Shown here: in pieces, positions 1 through 11,094 of the stretch
How positions within the stretch are numbered: the first letter of the stretch is position 1
How the letters are laid out: each line of letters opens with the position of its first letter
Assembly (NCBI RefSeq): GCF_002104995.1
Contig: NW_024468251.1
Coordinates: forward strand, 496,001-560,000
Length of the DNA stretch: 64,000 bases
Direction: 5' to 3'
From: Linderina pennispora
Taxonomy: Eukaryota; Kickxellomycota; Kickxellomycetes; Kickxellales; Kickxellaceae
Notes under the pieces: generated by a model
Seen by the model: only the letters and a program-made list of their open reading frames with translations
Database searches by the model: none
What the model was told of the DNA's origin: nothing
Translations under genes and position numbers: made by a program

Positions 1-1
1 G

Positions 2-553
2 ACGAACGTGCGCGCGTGGCCCGGAGGCGTCGGCAACCGCAAGCTGGGTGCCAACTACGCGCCGTCGGTGGCCCCGCAGGCCGCAGCCGAGAAGAAGGGG
101 TACCAGCAGATCCTGTGGACCATCGGCGAGGACCACGAGCTCATGGAGGTTGGAACCATGAACCTGTTTGTGTACTGGAAGAACGAGCAGGGCGAGCTGG
201 AGCTCGTTACGCCGCCGCTCGACGGCACTATCCTGCCGGGTGTCACCCGTGACTCGATTCTGGAGCTCGCTCGCAGCTGGGGCGGCATCAAGGTGTCGGA
301 GCGCAAGGTCAACATGAAGCAGGTTGCCAAGGCCAGCGACGAGGGCCGCCTGCTCGAGGTGTTTGGTGCCGGTACTGCGTGCGTTGTCACCCCGGTCAAC
401 CGCATCCACTTCCAGGGCAAGGACTACGTCATCCCGCTTGACCCGGCCAAGCCCGAGTCGCAGGCTGGCCCGCTGGCCGCCCGTGTCTACGACACGCTGA
501 CTGGCATCCAGTACGGCGAGATTGAGTCGGACTGGTCGGTGCTGGTCGACTAA
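2..553 (+). CDS. BAT1/BAT2-like: Branched-chain amino acid aminotransferase, C-terminal part (cut by window start)
   Basis: This PLP enzyme interconverts branched-chain amino acids and their 2-oxo acids in mitochondria or cytosol. The visible part is open from base 2 to the TAA at 553. It carries the family's PLP-lysine segment (KLGANYAP, Lys in the first 15 residues), then [15 protein letters not shown] and the [12 protein letters not shown] loop that binds cofactor phosphate, and ends with the usual ITPV-type region and an [11 protein letters not shown] tail. The start lies upstream of the window, so roughly the N-terminal half is missing. No frameshift is seen in the visible part. The choice between mitochondrial and cytosolic isoform cannot be made without the N-terminus. 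Family assignment is secure. Confidence 0.95.
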   Translation, partial: TNVRAWPGGVGNRKLGANYAPSVAPQAAAEKKGYQQILWTIGEDHELMEVGTMNLFVYWKNEQGELELVTPPLDGTILPGVTRDSILELARSWGGIKVSERKVNMKQVAKASDEGRLLEVFGAGTACVVTPVNRIHFQGKDYVIPLDPAKPESQAGPLAARVYDTLTGIQYGEIESDWSVLVD

Positions 554-1484
554 CGGAGGCGAGAGAGTAGTTGCATGTTTGATTATATAAATCCGGAATC
601 AGCACATATGCGGTCGAAATACATGCGGCATGTCACTGCATGTGCATAATGTATTGGCGATGGCGGTGATTTGTGAGTAGAAACACCGGCTCAAATTAGG
701 CAGTCCCTGCCACGTGCAGGCGGTTTTAGAAACTGTGCCTGAGGCTGGTTGATCAGTCCAGCTGCTGCACGGCATAATTGGAACCAATCCCTTTGCGGTG
801 GCAGCAGCAGCAGTAGCGGGCCCACGATAATCTAGCAAATACTTTTCGCGACAATGTGCGTGCTGCATCTGACTGCCCTCCCCTGCTCCTTGCCCTGTGC
901 CCGAAAAATCAACGGCGCCCTTTCCCGCGCGGCACTCGCAGCAAAAGAGAAAAACAACCGGCGGCAGGTGGGCAGCTAGCCAGGCACATGCTTTATCTTT
1001 GTGGATTGAAATGCACCGGTCCCAGTTGGGAAAGCCTGAAACGGAAATACTGAAAAAGGCTGCATGTATGCGTGAGCACACCAGCCCGTCGCTCCACAGA
1101 AAAAAGAAAATCAGAGAGAGTGGCAAAGAGTGGCAAAGAGCGCGCAAAGCAGCTAAGCATTGTCGCCAGGAAAACAAAGCTGCCAAATCATGCCTGCTGG
1201 TGATAGCCAGGTGCCAGGTGCTATCGGCCAAGTGGGGGAACGCAAAAATCCCGAGCATTAATGCTAGGGCATTATTTTATTTTGCCCGGGGGAGTCTGCT
1301 GGACGCTGCTGCCCAGCTGCGCACAGCAGTCTGGAAATAAAACGGAGCAGCCGGGACCTGGCAATAATTCTGGCAGTCCTCCCCTCCATCCAAATCTTTT
1401 CTTTCAACATTTTCTTGCCCTCCCCAGACCATTTTTCCCACTCTATCCCGTCTTACAAGCACACATACACATACAAACTACAAG
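554..1484. other. Intergenic, no supported gene
   Basis: The stretch holds the aminotransferase 3' flank and the upstream region of the next gene. The last about 100 bases before 1485 are pyrimidine-rich followed by a CACATACACATACAAAC leader, which looks like a fungal promoter and 5' leader. Overlapping open frames on both strands at 599-1340 have no recognisable domain and are not called. Confidence 0.5.
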
Positions 1485-3701
1485 ATGGTAAGTACCTAGT
1501 GCCCATCGGTGTTCAGAGCCGCTGCTATCAGCTCCCTATCGCAGGAATCAAACCCCAAGCCCTTGTGCTGCTGTCGGTTGTACATGCGTGCACTTTCTGT
1601 CTGTCTCGTTCATGCCTCCTTCGCGCCCAGCAATAGAGGCAAACATTTCAGGCGAGTAGGATTTGCCCACTACGGACCGCGGGAAAGAAAAGGAAACGCA
1701 AGGCTGTGCGTCACGCCTGCGACAACCAACATCTCGCTCGGTTTATTTTCCTCTTTTCAGAGTGACTGATAATATCGCTACATTTCCTGGCCTAAAAGGA
1801 GGGATTATATTTGTCCGCCATATACTGCCCAACCAGCGCAAATCTCCAATGGCTTATTTCCCTACCTCTTTCTGCATCCTGTCACGTAGTCCCAGACAGC
1901 ACGTTCGCAGCAAGGTGCCGCATCCGCCGCCGGAGTGCCAATCAGCATGGCCAAGGCAGCTGACGACGTAGGGTGCAGTGGGCACAGCTCCCCTCCCGCC
2001 CATCGGTTCGCTGAACATTGGCGACACTGCAACTCTCATTGGCGGCAGCCTGTCCAACAGCAGCGGCCACTCGCGCAACCCCTCTGACACACAGACATCA
2101 ATCGTCGGCGCGGCCAGCCTGGGCGCTACCACCCCGCCTTTCCCTCCGTCAGCTGCTGCTGCCGCTGTCTCGACCCCTGCCGCTACTGCTGCTGCTGCCA
2201 CTGCTGGTGGTGCTACCACTGAGAGTGGAGCGGTGGTTAACCACGCGCACAAGACCACCACGCACAACGCGCAGCTCATCATGGCAGGGGACTTTGAGCA
2301 GGCCAACCACTTTTACCCTCGAGTACTGAACGCGCAGATCCACCCGCTGGTGTCGTCGTTCTTCCAGCTGGGCAACGAGCGCATTCATCGCGCGCTACGT
2401 GCACCTGCGGCCCAAGGTCAACCAGGACAAGCTGCGCGAGTGCCTGAACTACAAGCCCAAGCATTTTGCGTGGGCTGGGATCTGACCTGTTCAACGTCAC
2501 AACAGACTCGGGGCAGCACCAGATGATCGTGATCGAGACCAACTCGTGCCCGTCGGGCCAGAAATCGATGCCGCTGCTGCAAGACACCGACGAGTGCGGC
2601 GGGTACCGGGTCGTGCTCAAGTCTGCGTTCAAGGACCTGCTCGCAGCGACCGATGTCGAGGGCGAGCTGGCGGTCGTGTTCGACAAGAACCCCATGGAGG
2701 CGTCGGGGTATGCTGCGGCGCTGGCCGAGGAGTCGGGCGAGCACGTGTGGCTGGTGGAGTACCACGATGGCGACAGCGATGCGCCGGTGCGGTGGACCGA
2801 CGACAACATCATGGAGATCCGCGACGCCGGTGGCAACTGGCACGCGATCCGGGCATGCTTCCGGTACGTGACGCAGCGGCCGTGGAACCGGATCCCGATC
2901 TCGGCGCGCACGCGGATCCTCAATCCGGTCATTGCGTGTCTGGCGGGCGGGCGCAACAAGATGATGGCAGCGCGTGCGTACGAGATCTTCAACTCGGAGA
3001 TGCGGGGGTACAACCTGTCGGTGCGGATGCCGCTGACAGTGTACAACGTCGTGCGCGACGAGATCCCGGTGTGGATCGACAGCATGGGTGGCCACGCGGT
3101 GATCAAGAACCCGTACAGCAACGCCGGGCAGGGCGTGTGGACGATCACCAACCGCGCGGACCTCGACGCGTTCATGGCGCTGGACCACCGGTACGACAAG
3201 TTTATTGTGCAGAGCCTGGTTGGCAACGCGTCGTGGTCCAGCACCACGCACGACGGGTGCTTCTACCACGTGGGAACCATGCCCAACAAGAAGAACAACA
3301 TCTTTGTCAGCGACATCCGCATGATGGTCTCGGCAGCCTCGGACGGGTTCCGGCCCGTCAGCCTGTACGCCCGGCGCGCGCGCATGCCGCTGGTGAGCAA
3401 CCTGAGCGATGACCCGACGGCCACGTCGTGGGGCATGCTGGGGACGAACCTGTCGGTCAAGCATCCGGACGGGTCGTGGACCACCGAGTCGCAGCGCCTG
3501 CTGCTGATGGACCGCAAGGACTTTAACCAGCTCGGCATTGGCATCGACGACCTGATCGACGCCTACATCCAGACCGTGCTCAGCGTCATTGCCATCGACA
3601 AGATGTGCCAGCGCCTGGTCGACGACGGCGGCAAGTTCAACTACGACCTGTTCCGGGCACTGAACCCGGACGACGCGTTGCTCAAGGAGATCGCCATGTG
3701 A
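1485..3701 (+). CDS. ATP-grasp-like protein of unknown function (two apparent +1 frameshifts)
   Basis: I do not recognise a named family. The likely model is an ATG at 1485-1487 directly followed by a GTAAGT intron ending at TAG 1971, then one long coding exon to the TGA at 3701. The N-terminal about 90 residues are low-complexity, rich in Ala, Thr and Ser. The conserved part begins near 2280. Segments such as VIETNSCPSGQKSMPLL, HAVIKNPYSNAGQGVW and FIVQSLVG followed by an IR-M-V strand resemble an ATP-grasp nucleotide-binding fold, which is inference. The frame breaks at about 2384 and 2478; removing one base at each site restores a continuous protein (ERIIARY and AWAGSDLFN). The 484-bp first intron and the one-codon first exon are predictions. 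Neighbours give no functional hint. Confidence 0.6.
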
Positions 3702-4021
3702 AAGAGCGAGCGCCTTCTAGTAGAGTCTGGCTTCTAATAAACCCCTGTTGCTGGAGCGCCTCAATTGGCCCGCCAAGGGCCGTGCGGCACAGGACCAAAA
3801 GTTGCAAACGTGTGGGAAACCGCGGGACGATTGCTTGCGTCTCTCCCCCGATGCACAGCGGAAAGCGAGCGCCAATAATAATCGCAAATCTCTTTTACAC
3901 GATTGAGTTCTGAATGGTTCTGCTCGCTTGAATTTTTTTGCCCAGCCTTTTGCCTCTCTTCTCTGCTTCAGCAAAGCTACTTTTCCCCTCTTTTGCACAA
4001 GGACTACTACAGAGCTTCACC
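3702..4021. other. Intergenic, promoter and leader of the Pho88-like gene
   Basis: There is no coding signal. The last 80 bases are rich in TTTT/CTTC pyrimidine tracts, typical of leaders in this window. Confidence 0.5.
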
Positions 4022-4704
4022 ATGTCGGCGCTTCAGGGACAGGTACGAACCACGCTGTGCGTGAGCAGGACAGCGACGCGTGTCAAATTAGGCAGATGAG
4101 CGAGAAATGAGCTATCCCGCTAAACCCCTCTCCTTTCCCTGTTACGCCCCTATAGATTATCCAGATGGGTATCATCTTCGGTACCATGCACCTCGTCAAG
4201 CGGTTCGGGCTGGAGAACCCCGAGTACGCGCTCTACATCCGCAGCATGTACGCCATCGGGACGCTGGTGCTGCTGGGCATGACGTTTGTGATCAAGCAGA
4301 AGATCACGCAAAAGAACGACACGACGGCGCTCGAGTACGACGACACGGCAACGGGTAGCAGCGGGCAGCGCATAGAGACGACGAATGTGAAGTACGATCT
4401 GCAGGAGGTCGCCAAGCTGCAGAAGTCATCGCTGTTCACGATTGTGATTGTGCTGTTCATGCACTTCAAGTTCGGGTACATCCAGCCGCTGATTCTGCAG
4501 AGCATCCTGCCGCTGTTCAACTTTGTCAAGAGCCCGCTGTTCCAGGTGCATGTGCTGGGAAAGCCCGCTACCGACAGCCTTGCCCGGCCCTGGGTGCCCG
4601 AGTCGCCGTTCGGCGGCGCCCCGGCTGCCAGCAATGCGTCGACCAGCTCGGCCGCCCCCGCAGAGACGGAGCAGCCGGCTGCTGAGACCCGCAAGGACAA
4701 GTGA
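4022..4704 (+). CDS. PHO88: Pho88/SND3 family ER membrane protein
   Basis: SND3/Pho88 works in SRP-independent targeting of membrane proteins to the ER and was first linked to phosphate uptake. The model is exon 1 4022-4042 (MSALQGQ), intron 4043-4155 with GTACGA donor and TATAG acceptor, exon 2 4156-4704. The predicted protein is 189 residues, matching the roughly 188 of yeast Pho88. Features seen are the MHLVKRFGLENPEYALYIRSMY segment, a first hydrophobic helix (TLVLLGMTFVI), a second helix around LFTIVIVLFMHFKFGYIQPLI, and the PL-NFVKSPLFQVHVLG tail. The C-terminus is a low-complexity Ala/Ser/Thr/Glu tail ending in RKDK. The frame is intact. Confidence 0.93.
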
Positions 4705-4808
4705 ATAAAGAAAACTGCCTTTTTTTCGTTTCTCTTTACACGAATTTTCCAACCTAGTAAAGTATGCCTGGTTTTCTCATGCTACGAAGATTCTAGTTGA
4801 ACAAGGCC

Positions 4809-7395
4809 CTACTGCTTGGGCTTCTGTCCGTTCAGCAGGTTCTTCAGCGACTCCAGGTAGTTGGCATTAACCGGCGACATCACCGGTGGCTGCGAGAAGC
4901 CCTGTGGTGGCGGCGGCATGGGCGGCTGCTGCGGCACCGAAGCATGCGCCAGTGGCGTGGCAATCGGCGGCGGCGGCGGCGGCATGACTTGGGCAAACCG
5001 CATCCACCACTCCTGCAGACCAGCCTCGAACGTAGACTTCATCTGCTCGAACATGGCGGTGGTTGCGCGGCTGTATGCAGGAATCAGCGTGGCCTCCATC
5101 AGCCCCGCCATGTCCTGGACGACCTTGCGCTCCACTACCGCGCTGATCTTGTCGACCAGCTGCTGCTCGGCCTCCGGGCTCAGCTGCAGACTGGCGGTAG
5201 GCAATGCGCTGGCGACTGCTGCCGAGACCTGTGCCGGGATGTGCTGCGCAGCAATGGACTCGTTCACGGCCGTGCGGATCTCAGCTGCGAGCTCCTGCTT
5301 GGCAATGCCCGAGCTGGGCGTGGCCTGCGGCGATCTGGCTGATAGCAGCTCCTGCGGCGGCTGGGGCAGTTGCGGCGGCTGTATGCTGAAGGTGTCGGGC
5401 ACGCTTGGACTGGCCTCTGGAACCAGCTCGCTGCCCATGCCTGTATCTCTGTCAATATCAATTGAGTTGACGCGGTCGACGATCCGGTCGACCTCCAGGC
5501 TGATATCCTCCTGCTCCTTCTCGCTGCCAGTCTCCAGCTGCCGGGCTGCATACGAGTCGGCGGGATCCGGCATCGGCTCGTAGTCGGTGGCCCGGATGCC
5601 CTGGATCTGCAGCTGCTGCACCAGGCGCGTGTGCACCGCATAGACGCTGAGCCCGGCGTCGCCCTCATACGCAGCAGCCATGCTGAGCGTGGCCTGGTCC
5701 TCAGCCAATGCCTGGCCCTGCGGGAAGTTCAGGTGCATGCTGGACCCGTGGCCGCTGACCTTCATTGAGAAAATCACTGATGGGGCATTGCTAGCCGCGC
5801 CCACCACAATCCGCGCTTGCGGCTCGTACGCTACACTGACGAACCCATGTGATGGGCGGTGTGGCATACCAACAAAGTTGACTGCATGGATCAGCGCGCT
5901 CTCGCCAGCGCGGGACCCGAGCCACCAGAGCTGCAGGTGCCGGTTCATTGAGTACCCGGCCAGGATGTGACCGGCCTTGTCCGACGCTGTTGTCGGTTCG
6001 ATGTAGTAGAGCGTGTCCACTGGATGGCTGCACTGAGCGACCTCGCCCACCAGCGTGTATGGTGTCGAGCTCGTCTCCCATGTATGTGAGACGTCGTACA
6101 GCTGCACGGTCTTGTCGGCAAAGGCCACAAACACCCACCGTGTGCCGCCGCACGCAACTGCAGTCACGGGGCTGTCCGTCAGCACCGGCATAATGTGGAG
6201 CTGGTCGCCAGGGACCGGCTCAGCACGCTCGCCCTCCGCCGCTGGCATTGGCGCCTTGACCAGCATAAAGCCCTTGTCGGTGCTGACCACCAGCTCCAGC
6301 GTATTAGCATGCGCTGACGGCCGCCATGCCACGCTACTGAACCGGGCATCGCCACCAGAGTCGACATTGATGAATGGCTCGTAGTCAATGGCTCCCTCAA
6401 CCGATCCGTTCTCGTCGTCCACCGGCCCCACTGACCACACAATGAGCCGGTTGTCCTTGCCCACCGATGCCAGCACCTGCGGCCGCCCCGGCTCGCCCGA
6501 GCATGGGTGGAATGCCATGTCGATGATGGAGTTTGTGTGCCCCACCATCATGGCTCGCTGCCCGTGCAGCTGGTGGATGATGCGCACACGCCCGCCCTCT
6601 TTGGTGCGCACCGCGTAGCAGATGTAGTCGCGGCTCACCGCCACGAGCCGTCCGGGCTTGAACCGCGCTGGCTGCTGCAGCATCGAAATCGGCGTGCTCT
6701 CAGGTGTTCCCCGCGCCTTGATGCGCTTAGCGTCGATGTTCAGCACGTTGACGCGTGGCTTCTTGCGCCCCGACTGCTGTGATGTGCTCGCTGCCAGGGG
6801 CACCGATGCCGCCTTCACCGACGGGCTGCTGTTCATGCTTGATGGCGACGTAATCATTGATGCTGCCAGCGGCTCTGGGTCACTGGTCACCGACGTCGCC
6901 TGCTGCTCTGCCCGCCCACCTCCCACGCTGAAGTTCTGGGCCGCCGCCATGCGCTTAAGCTGCTCAATAGGACTGAATGCCTTTGCCGTCGGCACCTGCT
7001 GAGGAATAGACGCCTGGGGCATTGACGCCTGGGGGTGGGGGCACGAACATCTGGGCACCTGCTGCCTGAGCCAACGACTTTTCGAGCTCAGCGACTGACA
7101 TTGGGCCCTGCGCTGTTGTCGCCGCTGCCGGCTGCTGCTGTTGCTGTGTCTTGAGCAGCGTCTGCAGCAAACTGAGGCTTATTTCCTTCTGCGCCATCTG
7201 TGGAGTTGACCCTGCCACTGACTGCGTGCTGGTGTTGGCTGACGGCGTACTTTCGTACGTTGAGCTACGCAGATACTGCGCGTCCTGCCCTCCTGCCACG
7301 TACACGTTCTGCTCGCTCTGTCTCCGTGCTGACTGCTCCGCCTGACTGAAGAGCTGGAACAGGTTGTTCAGCTGCGCGTTCGTGTTGCCGTCCAT
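4809..7395 (-). CDS. EDC4: Enhancer of mRNA decapping 4 (EDC4/Pdc1-like), one apparent +1 frameshift
   Basis: EDC4 is a P-body scaffold that links the decapping enzyme Dcp2 with Dcp1. Reading from 7395, the N-terminus is low-complexity and Gln/Ser-rich (about 130 residues). The frame breaks at about 7031-7041 in two C-runs; removal of one C joins FVPPP to QASMPQ. Downstream comes a WD40-type propeller: RPGRLVAVSRDYICYAV, a GHTNSIIDMAFHP blade and ASVGKDNRLIVWSV. After an acidic linker, the C-terminal region has an alpha-helical EIRTAVNESIAAQ...QQLVDKISAVVERKV...EMKS-type stretch that matches the oligomerising C-terminal domain of EDC4. The protein ends LLNGQKPKQ. Yeast lacks a clear homologue, whereas fission yeast Pdc1 and animals have it. 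The intron-free model is supported by the continuous frame. Confidence 0.82.
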
Positions 7396-8139
7396 CTTGT
7401 TAAAATTAATCTTCGAGATTTGTCGTTGGATTAATAGATTCTTCTAAAAGTACTAGGCGACGAAAAGGAGAGTGTGGACGTAAGGGAAAATTTTGTCGTG
7501 GAATGCAGCTTGTAGAGAGACCAAGAAGTAAACGTGTCGAAAGAAGGAAGCAGCGAATTCCAAGTTGACGCAAGCTGGAAAGGGAAAAATGTATGTGCGC
7601 AAATGACTTTGCCGCTTCTGACCACACCGAACACGCATCAGCCCCCAAATCTCGCGCTGATTCGGAATCAGCGGGCAGCAGCAGATCCGTGACCGTTTCA
7701 GACTGCGAACCGCCAGCTGCCCACTGCAGAATTGACCGAAGAGTCCCATGTATGTACCAGGTGGAAACTGTGTGATGATATTGCGCAAAAGTAATGCCGG
7801 TGGATTTCCGCATTTAGCTATGTTCATCGTAGATGATAATGCCAGAGGATTGTATATCCACAGGCATGTAACCAATAGATGCGCCTAGTATTCGGGGCCC
7901 TTGCCCTTTTCGGCCCACGCAGCCCTCCTCCACCCTGGATTGCTCTATTGCCGATGCTGAAAAAGAGGACAGCTTGTCCTGTATTGTGGATTCTGCGATA
8001 TTGTCTGAGCCACTGGTACCGGGGTTTACTCCTTCCGCGGCCTTCTGTGAGTTGGATTCGCTAGACCCACTTGCCTGATCAGTGTTATTGGATAGTGCCG
8101 GTTGAACTAGGAGCGCCCAAGCCAGTACTTAGCTGATCA
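7396..8139. other. Intergenic, no supported gene
   Basis: The region is the divergent-side leader of EDC4 and the 3' flank of the unknown membrane protein. Short open frames at 7406-7875 overlap each other in several frames and show no domain. I see no repeat or RNA gene. Confidence 0.4.
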
Positions 8140-9427
8140 TCACCGCCATCTTAACTTTTCTCCATCACCTCCATCATCGGACTTGACACCGCTGCCAGGA
8201 CCATCGCCTCCATCGCCCAGTTCATTACCTCCATCACCAGACCCACCATCGCCGGGAGATAGCACATGGAATGCTGGGTTGTGGAAGCCCTCCCTATGTA
8301 CACTAGGGTTTTCGCCCAACCGATGAATTATTGTGACATCTTGCACATTGAAGAACCGATGCGTCAGCCCCAAACCCGTATTCAACTCGGGATCCACTAC
8401 GCTGTGGCAAAGGTCCTCGTACTTTGTAGCGCCCTGTGGCTTACCCATCCGCAAGTAGTCTTGGCCAACAGGAAGATCATATTTGTCGGTGTGGGAGCTT
8501 TGGCTATTTGATGCAGATGGTTCCTCGTCAGTACTGATCTGTTCCAGCACAGAAAGCTGTATTGCAGGGCACCCTTTGCCGAGGAACGTAGGCATAATAA
8601 AATCCAAAAGCAGCGGCTTGTAATCATAGTCGGCCGTCGTGCGTTCCAGCTGCGGTGGTGGTAGACTGGCATTTTTGCTGAGTATCTCATCACGGTGCTC
8701 AAGAAAGTAAAGCCGAGAATCTTCGACCAGCGTCAATGGCCGCCAGGGATGCCATTAAAACCAACTCTTCATACTCGTTGTACTTTCTGTGTTGGCAGGT
8801 ATCATCTAGCAATGCACGCTCCTTTTTTGATAGTATGTGAGGGTGCACAACATTGGGATGAAACCACAAATATATACAGGTAGCGACGAAGGCCACAAAC
8901 AGGTGCGTGAGAAGTGTCTTTTTGTCGACAGGGACGAAAGTGCAACCAAGAAGGCTGACATAGAGAAATGTCTTGAAGTAATCGTATGAGGGAGCTGCTG
9001 GGTGCCTCAGGGGTACAATTTCTGTCTGCAGCATCTGTAGAGAGACGAGTTTCTACAAATAACGATATATAGTTGTGGTGTGCGAAAGTAAACTATATCC
9101 AGTGTGTGCAGCTGAGAAATGGGGGGGGGAGATGGGCCACTGGCTTGAAAAGAGATGAAGAGCAGTGGATGAGCGCGGGACTTTAACACCTTCTTTGCAA
9201 CAGCCCTCCCTCGATATTCAGCGAAGATCATTTTGAAGATGCCATCATATGCCAAGGAAATCCAAGTCAACCATTCAAAGGCGCGATGTACTTTCCAGAT
9301 TTAGATAAATAATGAACTGTAAGCTGGAGCTGGTGGAGAACCATGATGGCGACTCAAATAAACACAGACTTGAAAGACAGGCTGATGAATACGAGTTGCT
9401 GTATTGTTGCCAGAAGAACACTACCAT
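8140..9427 (-). CDS. Hypothetical membrane-associated protein with a Gly/Asp-rich tail
   Basis: The family is not recognised. The proposed model starts at ATG 9427, just after an in-frame TGA, and runs as MVVFFWQQYSN. One extra base near 9271 (CCTTTG) must be skipped to continue into WLTWISLAYDGIFKMIF. A likely intron of about 165 bp then ends at the CTCTCTACAG acceptor before 9034. The second exon has two hydrophobic stretches (FKTFLYVSLLGCTFV and LFVAFVATCIYLWF), then KKERALLDDTCQHRKYNEYEELVLM. A second one-base insertion at about 8737 joins LMASLAA to LTLVEDSRLYFL. The last about 40 residues are repeats of GDGG and related units. The exon model is tentative and the function unknown. The coding case rests on the consistent way two frames join at each break. 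Confidence 0.42.
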
Positions 9428-10296
9428 TTGTACAAAGGTGAAATTCAGTCACCAATCGTGAATCATGGCTAGAATTTCGTTACTGCAGTCTGAGGAAGGA
9501 TCTAGTGCGCAGACTGCTGCTGGATACCAATGATGTTAGCTGCTAAAGCTATTTCTTATCCTATTTCGTAAACCAATGTGCCAAATTATACTTGCTGCGT
9601 TCCGCCGATCCCAGGCATCGGCATCGGCACCAGCAGCGATGATGACGTCGATGTCTCGGGTCAGGCAGGCGACAATGGGCGGTCAGACTCAGAACTCTGA
9701 GTCTGACAATGCCATGTCTAGTCAGGCGCAACGTTTGCAGTGAGCCGACAATGCAACACTACCCCTGGCAAGTACACGGCCATATATCAAGTGCCTACAT
9801 CTTCCCCTTTTCCGCTCTCCTTTTTTCAAGTAAAACATTCTACAAATCCAAATTCCCATTTCAACGTTCCCAGAAACCAGCACAATGGACGCCATGCAAA
9901 TTTAATGTACAAACAGTCAGTGATAGTCGTCAACGGGTGAGTGATATGAGGTTCGGCATCAAGTAGTAGTGGTGAGTGGGCCCTGTTGACATTCGGGCAA
10001 CCTATGCCTCCGTCACCATGCGCAGATCCAAATCCCACCTGTATAAACTTTGTGGGCCGGAACGGCCCATCCTCCCTTTTTCTCCTCAGCAAACTTTCCA
10101 TTTTATTCATTCCATAAAGCTCATAACTACTGGACTCTCTGAAGGTTAACAGGCCCTAAATCTGCAAAACAGATCTCGTGCACCGATAATCATTCTTGTC
10201 GTCAGCCCAGAACGGGCTGCCCCTTATCCGGGCCAGTGCGCTATCAATCCCTGCTCCACTTTCATACGGTTCTTCACTATACGTTTATCTGTTATC
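9428..10296. other. Intergenic region with a 26-bp palindrome
   Basis: No gene is supported. The stretch holds the palindrome at 9682-9707 and a short ATCGGC-type repeat near 9609-9630. The last part is the promoter side of the ribosome recycling factor gene. Confidence 0.4.
9682..9707. repeat. 26-bp palindrome, 12-bp perfect arms around 2 bases
   Basis: The arms GTCAGACTCAGA and TCTGAGTCTGAC are exact reverse complements separated by AC. Each arm carries a GACTCA core, one base off the TGACTCA site of Gcn4/AP-1-type bZIP factors. It lies about 600 bp upstream of the recycling factor gene. A regulatory role is inference only. Confidence 0.6.
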
Positions 10297-11094
10297 ATGA
10301 TCTCTTCAGCTCGGTTTATCGTTTCCTCGACAGTGCGTCGCCAGGCAGCGCTGTACGCAGGTCGCGCGGCGGCATCGCGCTTTGCGCCAGTTGCATTCAC
10401 ACGGCTCACGAGCCAGGTTCCAGGAGCATTCGCCCAGCCGGTACAATGCCGGATGTACGGATCTAAAAAGAAGGGTGGCAGCAAGAAGGGCAGCAAGAAG
10501 CAGGTCGAGGAGGAGGAGGAGGAGGGTGCTGAGCCCTACGAGATGACGCTCGACATGGACAAGATGGAAGAGCAGATGCAGCACAGCATCGACCGGTTCT
10601 CGTCTGAGCTCCAGTCCCTACGGGCCGGGCGCGCCAACCCTGCAATGCTCGACCACATGCGCGTTCAGCTCAAGGGCGGCTCAGCGACTTTGTCGGAGCT
10701 GGCAATGATTGCGATCAAGGACGCGCACAATCTGATCGTTGTGCCCAACAGCGAGGAGGACGTCAAGGCAATCGACACGTCGATCCGCAACGCCGGGCTT
10801 GGGCTGAACCCGCGCATCGAGAAGAACGCGATTGTGGTGCCGGTGCCAAAGCCGACCAAAGAGTCGCGCGCGAAGATGGCCAAGGAGATTAGCGGGCTGG
10901 CGGAGAGCACACGCGTGCATGTGCGCAAGCACCGGCAGGACGCGATGAAGAAGCTCAAGAACGACTCAAAGCACAGCATGCCCAAGGACGAGCTCAAGCG
11001 GTGGGAGAAGGACATCCAGACCGTCACCGACAAGTACATTGCCCGGGTCGAGGACCTGCTCAAGGCCAAAACGCGCGAGATCGAGAAGGCATGA
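10297..11094 (+). CDS. RRF1: Mitochondrial ribosome recycling factor
   Basis: RRF splits post-termination mitochondrial ribosomes together with an EF-G. The 265-residue protein starts at ATG 10297 with a basic, Arg/Ala-rich presequence (MISSARFIVSSTVRRQ) suited to mitochondrial import. A Lys-rich then Glu-rich linker follows (KKKGGSKKGSKK, EEEEEEG). The RRF domain covers about residues 80-265: ELQSLRAGRANPAMLDHM, the hinge VQLKGG-SATLSELAMI, NPRIEKNAIVVPVPKPTKESR, then the long helical KHRQDAMKKLKND...DELKRWEKDIQTVTDKYIARVEDLL. The key arginine of the LRAGRANP loop is present. The frame is intact and single-exon. Confidence 0.96.
   Translation: MISSARFIVSSTVRRQAALYAGRAAASRFAPVAFTRLTSQVPGAFAQPVQCRMYGSKKKGGSKKGSKKQVEEEEEEGAEPYEMTLDMDKMEEQMQHSIDRFSSELQSLRAGRANPAMLDHMRVQLKGGSATLSELAMIAIKDAHNLIVVPNSEEDVKAIDTSIRNAGLGLNPRIEKNAIVVPVPKPTKESRAKMAKEISGLAESTRVHVRKHRQDAMKKLKNDSKHSMPKDELKRWEKDIQTVTDKYIARVEDLLKAKTREIEKA

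Noticed and set aside
599-1340. Long open frames on both strands (219 residues minus, 147 residues plus)
   Set aside because: They overlap each other, show no domain and have the composition of GC-rich spacer; neither is supported.
2279-3464. Two long minus-strand frames opposite the ATP-grasp-like gene
   Set aside because: They are Arg/His/Val-rich mirror frames of a clearly coding plus strand.
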